Assembly (NCBI RefSeq): GCF_001021385.1 | Contig: NZ_CP011773.1 | Coordinates: 6,076,001 to 6,140,000 of the forward strand | Direction: 5' to 3' | DNA from: Mycobacterium sp. EPa45 | GTDB taxonomy: Bacteria; Actinomycetota; Actinomycetes; Mycobacteriales; Mycobacteriaceae | Length of the DNA: 64,000 nucleotides | In this document: positions 8,221 to 16,992 of the stretch, piece by piece | How positions within the stretch are numbered: position 1 is the stretch's first letter | Layout: the number at the start of each line of letters is the position of its first letter | Translations under genes and position numbers: made by a program | The notes under the pieces: model-generated | What the model was told of the DNA's origin: nothing | Seen by the model: the letters and a program-made list of their open reading frames with translations, nothing else | Database searches by the model: none

Positions 8221-8678
8221 CCGTGGGAGTCGTCGACCTTGAGCGGAGCACCCGTCGGGCCCACGAAGACCACCAACAACTTTGCCGGATCGGTTGAGCT
8301 GGTGTTCTCCGTGGCGAGGTGATGGGCGCCCGGCGGCTCGGACCAGTTCTCACCGCGGTGGTAGACGTGTGCCGGTTGACCCTCGAGCTCACTGCTGATG
8401 GTGCCCTGGAGAACGTAGGCATAGACAAAGTCGTCGCCGTGCCGGTGAGGTGTCGCACGAGAACCTGGCGGGAAGGTCACGACCGCGGAGGTGAAGGTCT
8501 TGCCAGGCACGTTGGTCAGCGCCTGCTGGAGCAATGGTGTCACCGTCTCGGACGGATGGCTCGAATTCTGCTGTGTCAGAGGTTCTTCCGCCGGAGGCTG
8601 CGGTTGAGAAGCACAGCTGCCCACCGCCAATGCAAATGCGGCACCGAGGATTGCGACAGGAATGGGTAGTCCGATCAT
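8217..8678 (-). CDS. Cupin-domain lipoprotein
   Basis: The 153-residue precursor begins MIGLPIPVAILGAAFALAVG followed by SCAS: a hydrophobic signal ending in a lipobox-like V-G-S-C, so Cys22 would be lipidated and the protein exported. The mature part is a cupin barrel with the metal-binding motif H-R-H (TPHRHGDDFVYAYVLQG) and a second motif containing GENWSEPPGAHHLATEN. The ATG overlaps the stop of the upstream quinone oxidoreductase (ATGA), placing it third in an HD-protein / oxidoreductase / cupin operon. A role in binding or isomerising a small organic compound at the cell surface is inference. Confidence 0.85.
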   Translation of the reverse strand: MIGLPIPVAILGAAFALAVGSCASQPQPPAEEPLTQQNSSHPSETVTPLLQQALTNVPGKTFTSAVVTFPPGSRATPHRHGDDFVYAYVLQGTISSELEGQPAHVYHRGENWSEPPGAHHLATENTSSTDPAKLLVVFVGPTGAPLKVDDSHG

Positions 8679-9610
8679 GATCGTTCTCCTTGATCGGGCG
8701 TCACCCGGATGATCGTCTTGCCCGGGACGCGCTGGCGACCGGCGAAAGCGTCGGGGGTCTCGGTAAGGGGACGGACGGCACTGACGATTGGCGTGATGCG
8801 GCCGTCCCGCACCCGCTGAGCCAATCCCACGAGCTGCGCGCGGTCGGGTTCGACCACGAAGAAGACGGCATGTGCACCGACGGGGTGGACGGGCGGCGGC
8901 ATGGCGATGGACACCAGGGTGCCGCCGGGACGCACCAGAGCGGCTGACCGCTCGAGAACACCTCCGCCGATGACATCGAAGACCACGTCGACTTCTCCAA
9001 TCCCATCCAGGGAATCGGCACCTAGATCGAAGAATTCGTCGGCACCGAGACCAACCACGACGTCACGATCGTCGGCTCGCCCGGTCCCGAGCACCCGCGC
9101 ACCCACCTCACGCGCCAGTTGGATCGCAATCGAACCCACGCCGCCGGCAGCGCCGTGAACCACGACCGTCTGCCCGGCAGCCAAGCCGGCATGTACGAAC
9201 AATCCCTGCCAGGCGGTCAGCCCCGAAATGGGAAGGGCGGCAGCAACCGAATGATCGATGTCTGCCGGCAGCGGTGCCAGATTGCGCGCCTCGACAGCGG
9301 TGTACTCGGCCAGGGAACCGTTTCGAGTCCAGTCGGTGAGGCCGAACACCCGTTGCCCGACGGTGAGCCCGGTGGTGCCGTAGCCCAGCTCGACGACCAC
9401 ACCGGACAACTCGTGCCCGGGAACAGTGGGTGTGCGGTCCCGGCCGGCGCGGTCGGTCCAGGTGGCCGGCCAATCGAGTTCGCCGGGCGTGAACCCGGCC
9501 GCGTGAACCCGGACGATGACGTCATTTTCGGCTGCGTGCGGATACGGCATCTCGGACAACGTGAGCCCGTTGACGCCGCTGTCGCGGTCTTCTACGGTGA
9601 TCGCCTGCAT
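8675..9610 (-). CDS. NADPH:quinone oxidoreductase-like MDR family protein
   Basis: The 311-residue medium-chain reductase has a GroES-like N-terminal half (VIVRVHAAGFTPGELDW, PGHELSGVV) and a Rossmann half with VVHGAAGGVGSIAIQLARE. The structural and catalytic zinc cysteines of alcohol dehydrogenases are absent, as in the QOR branch, so NADPH-dependent quinone or enone reduction is likely. I chose ATG 9610 because AAAGGGG lies just upstream with correct spacing; an ATG at 9625 overlaps the HD gene stop and lacks such a site. The very long open frame beyond 9625 is antisense or out-of-frame shadow. Confidence 0.9.
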   Translation of the reverse strand: MQAITVEDRDSGVNGLTLSEMPYPHAAENDVIVRVHAAGFTPGELDWPATWTDRAGRDRTPTVPGHELSGVVVELGYGTTGLTVGQRVFGLTDWTRNGSLAEYTAVEARNLAPLPADIDHSVAAALPISGLTAWQGLFVHAGLAAGQTVVVHGAAGGVGSIAIQLAREVGARVLGTGRADDRDVVVGLGADEFFDLGADSLDGIGEVDVVFDVIGGGVLERSAALVRPGGTLVSIAMPPPVHPVGAHAVFFVVEPDRAQLVGLAQRVRDGRITPIVSAVRPLTETPDAFAGRQRVPGKTIIRVTPDQGERS

Positions 9611-9624
9611 GTCAACCCCTTTCA

Positions 9625-10263
9625 TCAGCTGGGCCACGCCGAGCCCAGGATGCGCTCGACCGAGGTCGGGCGCCGATAACCCGGCATGAAGTGCTCCACG
9701 ACATCGGAGTTCACGGTTCCGTTCGTCGTCTCGGGGCGGTTCTTGAATCCGTCGAAGTAGGCCTGAAGAAACTCGTTCTTGAAATCGCCGCGGGGGTGGT
9801 GTTGCAGGATCTCGGCCACCTGTTGGGTGTGCAGCCCTTCGAGACCGAACCCGATCACGTCGGTCAACACGCCCAGATAGGTCGCTGCGATCTCTGGGCC
9901 CATCCGATCCGGGATTCCCGGCGTCGTATGCAGAGCGATGGCCGTCCAAACGGTGTCGGCGGCCGACGCGGAGAAACCGTGTTCGACCAAGAATTTTCTG
10001 GCATGGTCTGCGCCATCGACCTCGAATCGCTGCTCTCGGTCGGAGAACGGCATCACTAGACCAGTGTCGTGGAACATGGCAGCCAGGTAGAGCAGTTCGG
10101 CATCGGGCTCGATGCCGAGGCTGCGGGCATGCATCTGCCCGAAGAGGTAGACCCGACGGGAGTGGTGATAGAGCAGCGGACTGGCGATGTCCTGCAAGAG
10201 TCGGGTGGATTGGGCAACTGCCTCGGTAGCGGGTACCTCTATATCGGCGATCACTGTGGACAT
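9625..10263 (-). CDS. HD-domain protein (cyanamide hydratase-like)
   Basis: The 212-residue protein carries an HD phosphohydrolase-type metal site: H-H-S-R-R (about 34), AAMFHDTGLV (His-Asp, about 63), DHARKFLVEHG and IALHTTPGIPD. This spacing is typical of the small HD proteins annotated as cyanamide hydratase or Ddi2/3-like rather than of nucleotide-hydrolysing dGTPases. It is first in a three-gene operon and its TGA overlaps an ATG upstream of the oxidoreductase. The long leader upstream (10264-10654) may hold its promoter. The natural substrate is not known. Confidence 0.83.
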   Translation of the reverse strand: MSTVIADIEVPATEAVAQSTRLLQDIASPLLYHHSRRVYLFGQMHARSLGIEPDAELLYLAAMFHDTGLVMPFSDREQRFEVDGADHARKFLVEHGFSASAADTVWTAIALHTTPGIPDRMGPEIAATYLGVLTDVIGFGLEGLHTQQVAEILQHHPRGDFKNEFLQAYFDGFKNRPETTNGTVNSDVVEHFMPGYRRPTSVERILGSAWPS

Positions 10264-10654
10264 GGTTCGAGCTTTCGTTGGTAGTGGTCAGTTCGGTGTG
10301 TTTCCGATGTTGCCGTTCACCGCCCACGTCACGCCGCCTTAGTCCGGCCACAAATCCCTCGAATGTGGACCTACGGCCGGGTGTGCGCGTCACCTCGGCT
10401 GCGGTCCGCCCCTGTGTCTCCGGATTGCCCCGGTAGCGACGGCAACTGCGGCGGTACGCTGCCCTATCACCCGAATAGTTACCACGAGTGGGTGCCACAA
10501 TCCGGAATTCGATACGCCACCATAATATTTGGCAGCTACTTCGGCCTCGCATGGGGATTTCGCCGAGATGACTTTGCGCACGGCCCGATCCAGATTACGG
10601 CGCGGGCGTGGCGAACTCGATCGCGCAGCTCGCGTCGGCCTAGGCCCCGCGGAT
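10264..10654. other. Intergenic region without a supported gene
   Basis: This 391-base stretch lies upstream of the HD-protein gene and downstream of the acyltransferase gene, both on the minus strand. It is locally less GC-rich around 10505-10535 (GATACGCCACCATAATATTT), which could hold a minus-strand promoter. The open frames crossing it have no recognisable product and atypical composition. No strong hairpin or direct repeat was seen. Confidence 0.5.
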
Positions 10655-11596
10655 TCAGCCGAACAGCGGCAGCGCCCGCTTTCGCGCCAACGCGTCCATC
10701 CCACTTTGAATGCTGTCCTGTACTTCGCGGTGCTTCTGTTCAACGTAGTCGTCATCGTCGGCGCGGGACGGATCGTGATCGACCTCCACGGCGGGCATCA
10801 GCCGGGTGCGGATCTTCGCCGGCAAGGGCAGCTGCGGCAGTGCTGCCGGTGCGATACCCCAGGGCAATGACACCGCCAGCGGAAACACCTTGAGCCGCAA
10901 CAGCTTATCCAGCCGCAGCACCCGCGAGAGCCCGTCACCGCGGATGAGCACCGGCATCGCATCGGCCCCGCCGACCGTAGCGATCGGCACGATCGGGACC
11001 CCTGCCTTGATGGCCATCCGCACGTATCCCTTGCGGCCTGCCAGGTTGGCGACATCGCGTTCACTCCAGGGCCGCAGCGAGTCCACCTCACCACCCGGCC
11101 ACACCGCCACGTCGTGACCCTCTGCCAGCGCCGTCGCCATCGAGTCGGGCGCCGCCGGCAGGACACCCATCGCCCGGAAGTACCGGCCGATCACCGGCAT
11201 GGCCATCAAAGCGTCATGAGCGGTGCCGTGCAGCGTGCGCTCCTGACCGAACCTGCGCCACCACTGCACACCCACCGTCCAGGCATCCCAGACGAACGGG
11301 GCGCCGGAATGGATTCCAACGAGCAGCACGGGCGAGTCGGGCAGGTTCTCCCAGCCGTCGAATTCCATTCGGAACCAGTGATCCACCAGGAAGTTCCACA
11401 GGTACTTCTGCCGCTGCATCGTCGTTTCGTCTTGGCCGCTGAGGTCCCACTGCCCGGTCCGCTCGTTGAGCCATCCGCTGACCCCGCCGCCCTCCGCGCT
11501 TTCGGCGCGGCGCTCAGCCATCTTGCGGCGGGCCTGGTCAGCGTGTTCCTGTGCCTGCCGCCGGACGGCGGCGGGGCGTGTATCGGCGTTGGTCAT
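10655..11596 (-). CDS. Lysophospholipid acyltransferase family protein (PlsC-like)
   Basis: The 313-residue protein has a charged N terminus (about 1-55, with ARRKMAERRAESAEGGG) and an acyltransferase core. In the region of the H-x4-D motif the sequence reads GIHSGAPFVWDAW, with His then Asp five residues on after an insertion. The later PlsC blocks are GVLPAAPDSMATALAEGHDVAVWPGGEVDSLRP and AGVPIVPIATVGG. Such mycobacterial proteins are expected to transfer acyl groups to lysophosphatidate or a related lipid at the inner membrane. There is no strong transmembrane helix, only amphipathic segments. It stands alone between the HD operon and the UvrA-like gene. Confidence 0.85.
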   Translation of the reverse strand: MTNADTRPAAVRRQAQEHADQARRKMAERRAESAEGGGVSGWLNERTGQWDLSGQDETTMQRQKYLWNFLVDHWFRMEFDGWENLPDSPVLLVGIHSGAPFVWDAWTVGVQWWRRFGQERTLHGTAHDALMAMPVIGRYFRAMGVLPAAPDSMATALAEGHDVAVWPGGEVDSLRPWSERDVANLAGRKGYVRMAIKAGVPIVPIATVGGADAMPVLIRGDGLSRVLRLDKLLRLKVFPLAVSLPWGIAPAALPQLPLPAKIRTRLMPAVEVDHDPSRADDDDYVEQKHREVQDSIQSGMDALARKRALPLFG

Positions 11597-11649
11597 GTCG
11601 GCGGAGTACCCGCGCTATGGGGCGCGTCACACTCGTCGGAAGGCGTCGG

Positions 11650-14217
11650 TCATGCGGAACCTAGTCGGGCGGCGAGGTACGGAGCCGTCCGGCTCACCTT
11701 GTCGGCGGCGACCACAGCCGGCGGGCCGGCCACCACCACCGCACCGCCGTCGTCGCCTCCGCCGGGTCCGAGGTCGATGACATGATCCGCACCGGCCACG
11801 ACCGACATGTCATGTTCGGCCACCACTACGGTGTTACCCGCATCGACGAGACGGTGCAGTTGCCGCTCGAGTAGCTCGACGTCGGCGGGGTGCAGCCCGG
11901 TGGTGGGCTCATCGAGCACATAGAGGGTGTGGCCACGGTTGGCGCGCTGCAACTCCGAGGTCAGCTTGATGCGTTGGGCTTCGCCGCCGGACAGTTCGGT
12001 CGCCGGTTGACCCAGCCGCAGATATCCGAGACCGACGTCGCGCAGCGTAGCCAAACTCCGTGCGGCACTGGGTAAATCAGCCAGGAATTCGGCCGCCTCG
12101 TCCACAGTCTGCGCCAGCACGTCGGCGATCGTGCGGCCGCGGTAGGTGACCTCGAGGGTCTCCTCGGAGTAGCGGGCCCCACCACACGCCGGACAGGTGG
12201 CATAGGTGCCGGGCAAGAAGAGCAACTCAACCGCCACGAAGCCCTCCCCCTGGCAGGTGGCGCATCGACCCTCGGCGACGTTGAACGAGAAGCGACCGGC
12301 GCTCCAGCCACGGCGACGCGCTTCGGCGGTGTCGGCGAACGTCTTACGGACAGCATCGAACAAGCCGGTGTAGGTGGCCAGGTTCGACCGTGGGGTGCGT
12401 CCGATCGGTCGCTGGTCCACCGTGACAAGACGGTCGATCATCTCGGCGCCCTCGACAGTCACGCCCACACTGGAATCGGTGTCGATGTCGAGGAGTTCAC
12501 CCTCAGCGTCTGCGCCGTCGTCAGCGGGTTCGACCAGTCTTCCCAGCTGCCTGGCCATCACATCACCGAGCACTTTGCAGACCAGCGTCGATTTGCCCGA
12601 GCCCGACACCCCGGTGACAGCTACGAACGCACTCAACGGGATGTCGACGTCGACGTTTCGCAGATTGTGAAACGTGATGCCGCGCAACCGTATAGCACTC
12701 GACAGCGTACGGGGCCTGCGTTGAGCGGGCGGATCGTCGGCGAACAGGTATTGCCGGGTGACTGAGGGCTCGATCTCCCGGAGGCCGGCCACCGGTCCGC
12801 TGTAGAGTACGTCGCCACCCAGCTCCCCGGCGCCGGGGCCCACATCGACGATCCAGTCGGCGCGGCGGACCACGTCCATGTCGTGCTCGACCACGAACAA
12901 CGAATTGCCGGCTCGCCGCAGCCGATCCAGGACGTCGAGCAGCGGTTCGGCATCGGCTGGATGCAGCCCTGCCGACGGCTCGTCCAGCACGTAGAGGACC
13001 CCGAACAGCCCCGCCCGCAGCTGCGTCGCCAACCGCAGACGCTGCAGTTCCCCGGGCGACACGGTTGGCGTACGGCGATGCAGGCTCAGGTATCCGAGCC
13101 CCAGATCGATCAGCACGGCGATCCGCGCCACCAGATCGGCAGCGATCATGGTTGCGACTTCGGTGAATTCACCGGATTCGGTGGATTCATAGGCCGCGGC
13201 GAATTCCGTTCTGGCTGCCGCCGGTGCCAAGACTTCGGCGAGTGACGTCAAGGGCAGCGCCACCAGTTCGGCGATGTTGCGGCCTGCGAACGTCACCGCG
13301 AGAGCTTCGGGCCGCAGCCCCGAGCCGCCGCACACTGGGCAATCCGCGCTGTGCACGTATCGCAACACCCGGCGTCGCATCGACGCGCTCTGCGAGTTGG
13401 CCAGCGTATGGCGCACGTGCCGCTCGGCGCTGGAGAACGTCCCGTTGTAGTAGTAATCCGCGGTCACCGGGTGCTGGCTCGGATCGATCTCGACGGTGGG
13501 TTGATCGTCGGTGAACAGAATCCAATCCCGTTGCCGTTTGGGTAGTTTGCGCCACGGCTTATCGATGTCATAGCCCAGCGTGATGAGAATGTCACGCAGA
13601 TTCTGCCCCTGCCATGCACCCGGCCACGCCGCGACCGCACCGTCACGGATGCTCAGCGACGGGTCGGGCACCAGCGTCTGCTCGGTCACTTCGTGGATGC
13701 GCCCGAGACCATGGCACTGCGGGCATGCACCGATCGTCGTGTTCGGAGAGAACGCATCGGAGTCCAGACGCTTGGTAGCACCGGGCGGATAGGTTCCGGC
13801 ACGGGAGAACAGCATGCGCAGCAGGTTCGACAGCGTTGTGACGGTGCCAACCGTTGACCGCGACGTCGCCGTGCCGCGACGTTGTTGCAGCGCGACCGCC
13901 GGAGGCAGCCCCGTGATGTCGTCAACCTTCGGTGCATCCTGAGGCAGCAATAGCCGGCGCGCGTAGGGCGCCACCGATTCGAAGTACCGTCGTTGCGCCT
14001 CGGCATAGATGGTGCCGAACGCCAGCGACGACTTACCGGATCCGGAGACCCCGGTGAACACCACGAACTGGTCGCGCGGGGCGACGACGTCCACGGTCTT
14101 CAGGTTGTGCACCCGGGATGCGTAGACGCGGATGTAGGGATCCGGCTGCGGTGTCCCCGTGCCTGTGCCTGCGTCCATCGTGTCCGTTGTGTACCCGCCA
14201 ACGGTTCGGTCATTCAT
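11650..14217 (-). CDS. UvrA-like ABC ATPase (excinuclease subunit A paralogue)
   Basis: The 855-residue protein has two ABC modules. The first has Walker A GVSGSGKSSLAFGT, zinc-type motifs CPQCHGLGR and CPVCGGSG, a divergent signature SPGELQRLRLA and Walker B VLDEPSAGLHPAD. The second has GVSGSGKSTLVCKVL, a zinc module (GRCATCQGEGF then CPACGGARYSEETLEV), the signature LSGGEAQRIKL and VLDEPTTGLHPAD. It is about 100 residues shorter than housekeeping UvrA, and the UvrB-binding insertion between Walker A and the signature of module one seems reduced, as in UvrA2-type paralogues tied to drug or DNA-damage tolerance. GTG 14235 is an alternative start. It is divergent from the phospholipase D-like gene. 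Confidence 0.9.
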   Translation of the reverse strand: MNDRTVGGYTTDTMDAGTGTGTPQPDPYIRVYASRVHNLKTVDVVAPRDQFVVFTGVSGSGKSSLAFGTIYAEAQRRYFESVAPYARRLLLPQDAPKVDDITGLPPAVALQQRRGTATSRSTVGTVTTLSNLLRMLFSRAGTYPPGATKRLDSDAFSPNTTIGACPQCHGLGRIHEVTEQTLVPDPSLSIRDGAVAAWPGAWQGQNLRDILITLGYDIDKPWRKLPKRQRDWILFTDDQPTVEIDPSQHPVTADYYYNGTFSSAERHVRHTLANSQSASMRRRVLRYVHSADCPVCGGSGLRPEALAVTFAGRNIAELVALPLTSLAEVLAPAAARTEFAAAYESTESGEFTEVATMIAADLVARIAVLIDLGLGYLSLHRRTPTVSPGELQRLRLATQLRAGLFGVLYVLDEPSAGLHPADAEPLLDVLDRLRRAGNSLFVVEHDMDVVRRADWIVDVGPGAGELGGDVLYSGPVAGLREIEPSVTRQYLFADDPPAQRRPRTLSSAIRLRGITFHNLRNVDVDIPLSAFVAVTGVSGSGKSTLVCKVLGDVMARQLGRLVEPADDGADAEGELLDIDTDSSVGVTVEGAEMIDRLVTVDQRPIGRTPRSNLATYTGLFDAVRKTFADTAEARRRGWSAGRFSFNVAEGRCATCQGEGFVAVELLFLPGTYATCPACGGARYSEETLEVTYRGRTIADVLAQTVDEAAEFLADLPSAARSLATLRDVGLGYLRLGQPATELSGGEAQRIKLTSELQRANRGHTLYVLDEPTTGLHPADVELLERQLHRLVDAGNTVVVAEHDMSVVAGADHVIDLGPGGGDDGGAVVVAGPPAVVAADKVSRTAPYLAARLGSA

Positions 14218-14338
14218 CGCTGATCGGCCGGCCACTCACGATCAAGCCCGCCCCGTGGCCCAGGGGTAGGGCAGGATTGCAGAAGGGTACGGGCCCGCGC
14301 CGGAACCCGCCGCGCGGTCCCAGAACAGGAGGGCGTTC

Positions 14339-15868
14339 GTGGACACCGACAAGTCGGCAGGCGACGAGCCCTTGTTGGTGTCAGGGGAAACGTGCTGGCG
14401 ATCAGCGCAGGCAGATCGATTCGCCGCGATCATCGACGGCGCCGACTACCTGTCGCATCTGAAGACCGCCCTGTTGGGTGCCCGTCATCGGATCGTCATC
14501 GTCGGGTGGGATTTGGATTACCGAACCGCCTTCGAGCGCGGTGAGAAAACGCTGGACGGCCCCAATCACCTCGGCCCGTTCCTGCACTGGCTGCTGAGGA
14601 GGGAGCGCAATCTCAGGGTGTATCTGCTGAAGTCCAACCTTCGCCTCCTGCCTGCGTTCGACGGTTTCTGGTTCGGCGTCACCCCGGTCAGTGTTCTCAA
14701 CCAATTCACCTCGGCACGTTTGCATTTCGCCGTCGACGGCGCGCACCCCACCGGCGCTGTGCACCATCAGAAGATCGTCGTCATCGACGACGCCATGGCA
14801 TTCTGCGGCGGCATGGACCTGACGCTCGGACGTTGGGACACCTCCGAGCACCTTCCCGCCGATCGCCGCAGGACCGGACTGGGTGGTGCGTACGGGCCCC
14901 GCCACGAGGTGGTTGCCGCCGTGGACGGCGCCGCCGCGGTGGCGCTCGCAGAGCAGGCGTGCGACCGCTGGCAGGCGGCGACCGGGCAGACGCTGCCACC
15001 GCTGAGTCCGTCGCCACCGGCTTGGCCGAACGGTCTGGCGCCCGGGCTCCGCAGCGTCGAAGTCGGGGTGGCACGCACGCTCCCCAAGCTTATGGAGCGC
15101 AGCGAGATCCGCGAGGTCGAATCCCTTGACCTCGCCGCGATCGCTGCCGCGCAGGATGTCGTCTACCTTGAGAATCAATATTTCGCGGCGCGCGGTATCG
15201 CCGAAGCGATCGCCACACGTCTGCGCGAGCCGGACGGCCCCGAGGTCGTGATGATTCTGCCCCGCAGCTCGGAGAGCCGCTTGGAACAGGAATCGATGGA
15301 CAGCGCCCGTGAACTGCTGATGCGGATGCTCAAAGAGGCAGATGTCCATGGGCGGCTCGGTGTGTACTGGCCGGCGGCCGGTCGCGGAGTGTCGGTCTAC
15401 GTTCACTCGAAGGTGCTGGTGGCCGACGGCCGGCTACTTCGTATCGGCTCATCGAACTTCAACAACAGGTCACTCGGTTTCGACAGCGAATGCGATATTG
15501 CGATCGAGGCGCGGCCTGCGCGGGCGGACTTTGACGCGGTCCGCACTGAAATCCTCCGTCTGCGAGACACGCTCGTCTCCGAACACCTCGGCGTTTCGAT
15601 CGATACGTTCCGCGATGAAGTGCGGCGCACCGGAACCTTCCTGGCGACGGTCGAGACGCTGCGCGGCACCGGACGGTCGCTGCGTGCGCTGACCGACACG
15701 ATGGTGGCCGCGGACGCCAGCCCCTTCGCCGAGAACGACCTCATGGATCCCGACCACGTGCCGCAGTCCATCCCGGAAAGCGCGGTCAAGCTCGTGGAGT
15801 CGGTGGTGACGTGGCCGCTGCGGCACACGGTCCTTGGTACGTGGCTGCGGAAACTGCGGGGTTCGTGA
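14339..15868 (+). CDS. Phospholipase D family protein
   Basis: The 509-residue protein carries two HKD motifs: VHHQKIVVIDDAMAFCGGMD (about residues 141-160) and VYVHSKVLVADGRLLRIGSSNFNNRS (about 351-376), the two halves of a PLD active site. It starts at GTG 14339 behind a very good ribosome binding site (AGGAGG, six bases spacing). No signal peptide is visible. Members act on phospholipids or cardiolipin-like phosphodiesters; the exact substrate cannot be read. Its 3' end overlaps by 83 bases the convergent gene of the DinB-fold protein, whose C-terminal tail is therefore antisense to this gene. Confidence 0.9.
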   Translation: MDTDKSAGDEPLLVSGETCWRSAQADRFAAIIDGADYLSHLKTALLGARHRIVIVGWDLDYRTAFERGEKTLDGPNHLGPFLHWLLRRERNLRVYLLKSNLRLLPAFDGFWFGVTPVSVLNQFTSARLHFAVDGAHPTGAVHHQKIVVIDDAMAFCGGMDLTLGRWDTSEHLPADRRRTGLGGAYGPRHEVVAAVDGAAAVALAEQACDRWQAATGQTLPPLSPSPPAWPNGLAPGLRSVEVGVARTLPKLMERSEIREVESLDLAAIAAAQDVVYLENQYFAARGIAEAIATRLREPDGPEVVMILPRSSESRLEQESMDSARELLMRMLKEADVHGRLGVYWPAAGRGVSVYVHSKVLVADGRLLRIGSSNFNNRSLGFDSECDIAIEARPARADFDAVRTEILRLRDTLVSEHLGVSIDTFRDEVRRTGTFLATVETLRGTGRSLRALTDTMVAADASPFAENDLMDPDHVPQSIPESAVKLVESVVTWPLRHTVLGTWLRKLRGS

Positions 15869-16457
15869 GGTGTGGATCTCGGCCCAGGTGCCGCAGGATT
15901 CGGTCCAGGTCACCTGCGCCGTCAACCGGTTCGATGGCCGGGTCGAACGGCACGGCGTCAAGCAGACGCACCTCACCGTCGGGCACCGCAAGCACCAATG
16001 GCATTGCCGCGGTGAGTACGTCAGCGGGTAACGCGTAGTCGACCCCGAGTGAGGCGGCGACGTCCCAGCCGTGCACGACGTAGTCCACAAAGTGGAAGCC
16101 CATGGCGATGGAGCCGGGAAAGAGTGCGTTGTCGCCGAATTCGGGCAGGGTGAACAGAGCGTCGTCGATCCCGGCTTGGGAGAAGGCGTCGAGGACGTCG
16201 TGGGCGGCTTCGGCGTAGGTGTGCGCGGGGTCGTGCCGAACGTCGGCGATGACGGACTCGACGCGCCAGTTGCCGAGGTCACCACCGTGGCCTCGGGCCG
16301 CCGCGGCGAATCCACGATGCTGGACGGTCATGTGCGCAAGGAGGTCGGTGAGGTCCCAGCCCGCGCAGGGGGTCGGGCGGGGCAGGTCGGAGGGTTGAAC
16401 CGTATTGACGAGGTCGACCGTTGCGAGCACGGCGACGCGGTGTTCATTAATAGGCAT
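15786..16457 (-). CDS. TIGR03086-type metal-binding protein (DinB/mycothiol-dependent fold)
   Basis: The 223-residue protein matches the mycothiol-dependent maleylpyruvate isomerase-like group. The N-terminal helix has CAGWDLTDLLAHMTVQHRGF, giving one His, and HFVDYVVHGWDVAASLG gives the further metal-binding His pair of the DinB four-helix fold. The last 25 residues (AVSAATYQGPC onward) run antisense over the phospholipase gene and look unlike the family, so the fold may end near residue 198. ATG 16457 lies inside a 33-base palindrome, so the divergent MarR protein probably represses it. A mycothiol-linked detoxification role is inference. Confidence 0.8.
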   Translation of the reverse strand: MPINEHRVAVLATVDLVNTVQPSDLPRPTPCAGWDLTDLLAHMTVQHRGFAAAARGHGGDLGNWRVESVIADVRHDPAHTYAEAAHDVLDAFSQAGIDDALFTLPEFGDNALFPGSIAMGFHFVDYVVHGWDVAASLGVDYALPADVLTAAMPLVLAVPDGEVRLLDAVPFDPAIEPVDGAGDLDRILRHLGRDPHLTNPAVSAATYQGPCAAAATSPPTPRA

Positions 16458-16482
16458 ATGCGTATGATATGCACATGCCTAT
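16450..16482. promoter_or_regulatory. 33-bp palindrome, probable MarR operator
   Basis: The arms ATAGGCATATGC (16450-16461) and GCACATGCCTAT (16471-16482) belong to a palindrome centred at 16466 in which 14 of 16 base pairs are complementary. An extra half-site ATGCCTAT occurs at 16492-16499. It covers the start codon of the minus-strand DinB-fold gene and sits 27 bases before the MarR start, an ideal autoregulatory position. Confidence 0.7.
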
Positions 16483-16508
16483 CGTAGAGCAATGCCTATG
16501 ATGGCGCG

Positions 16509-16955
16509 GTGGCGGACGATTCCCCGCGCCAGGACCTCGCGGCGATGCTTGCCCCACTGCTGCGGGAGCTGATCGCGGCAGAGGAGCCTGTCCTGGCCGC
16601 GCACAACGTGTCCATGTGGGGCTATGTGGTGCTGGTGGCGCTCGACGGCTGGTCGGTGCGCACCCAGGCCGCACTCGCAGCGGCGATCGGCGCCGACAAG
16701 ACCCGCATCATCCGGGACCTCGACGAACTGCAGCAGCGCGGGCTGATCGAACGGACCCCCGATCCCGACGACCGCCGGGCGCGGGTGCTCGCGATCACCG
16801 AAGCCGGCCGCGCCCTGAAGAACGCGGTCCAGACGGAGATCCAGCGCGGGGAGGAGCGCTGGCTGGGAGAGCTCGATCCGGAGGAGCGAGCTACGTTCCT
16901 GCGGGTACTCGGCCGGTGGTCCGCCCGTGGGAGGCGCTGGACCGGTCGTCAGTAG
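16509..16955 (+). CDS. MarR family transcriptional regulator
   Basis: The 148-residue protein has the winged-helix MarR layout: LSVRTQAALAAAIGADKTRIIRDLDELQQRGLIERTPDPDDRRARVLAITEAGRAL (about 50-106) includes the recognition helix and the wing with the D-x-R-R-x-R signature. The flanking helices provide dimerisation. The start is GTG 16509; no in-frame ATG is nearby. It is divergent from the DinB-fold gene across a 33-base palindrome and is followed, 37 bases later, by the acyl-ACP thioesterase and FAD oxidoreductase genes, which it may also control. Confidence 0.93.
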   Translation: MADDSPRQDLAAMLAPLLRELIAAEEPVLAAHNVSMWGYVVLVALDGWSVRTQAALAAAIGADKTRIIRDLDELQQRGLIERTPDPDDRRARVLAITEAGRALKNAVQTEIQRGEERWLGELDPEERATFLRVLGRWSARGRRWTGRQ

Positions 16956-16992
16956 TGTTGGCGTCTGTAGGAGCTGCCGGACGGAGTCGCCG

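Noticed and set aside
9628..10552. N-terminal extension of the quinone oxidoreductase frame up to 10552
   Set aside because: It would overlap the HD-domain gene in another frame, has an Arg-rich unstructured composition, and the ATG at 9610 has a proper AAAGGGG site.
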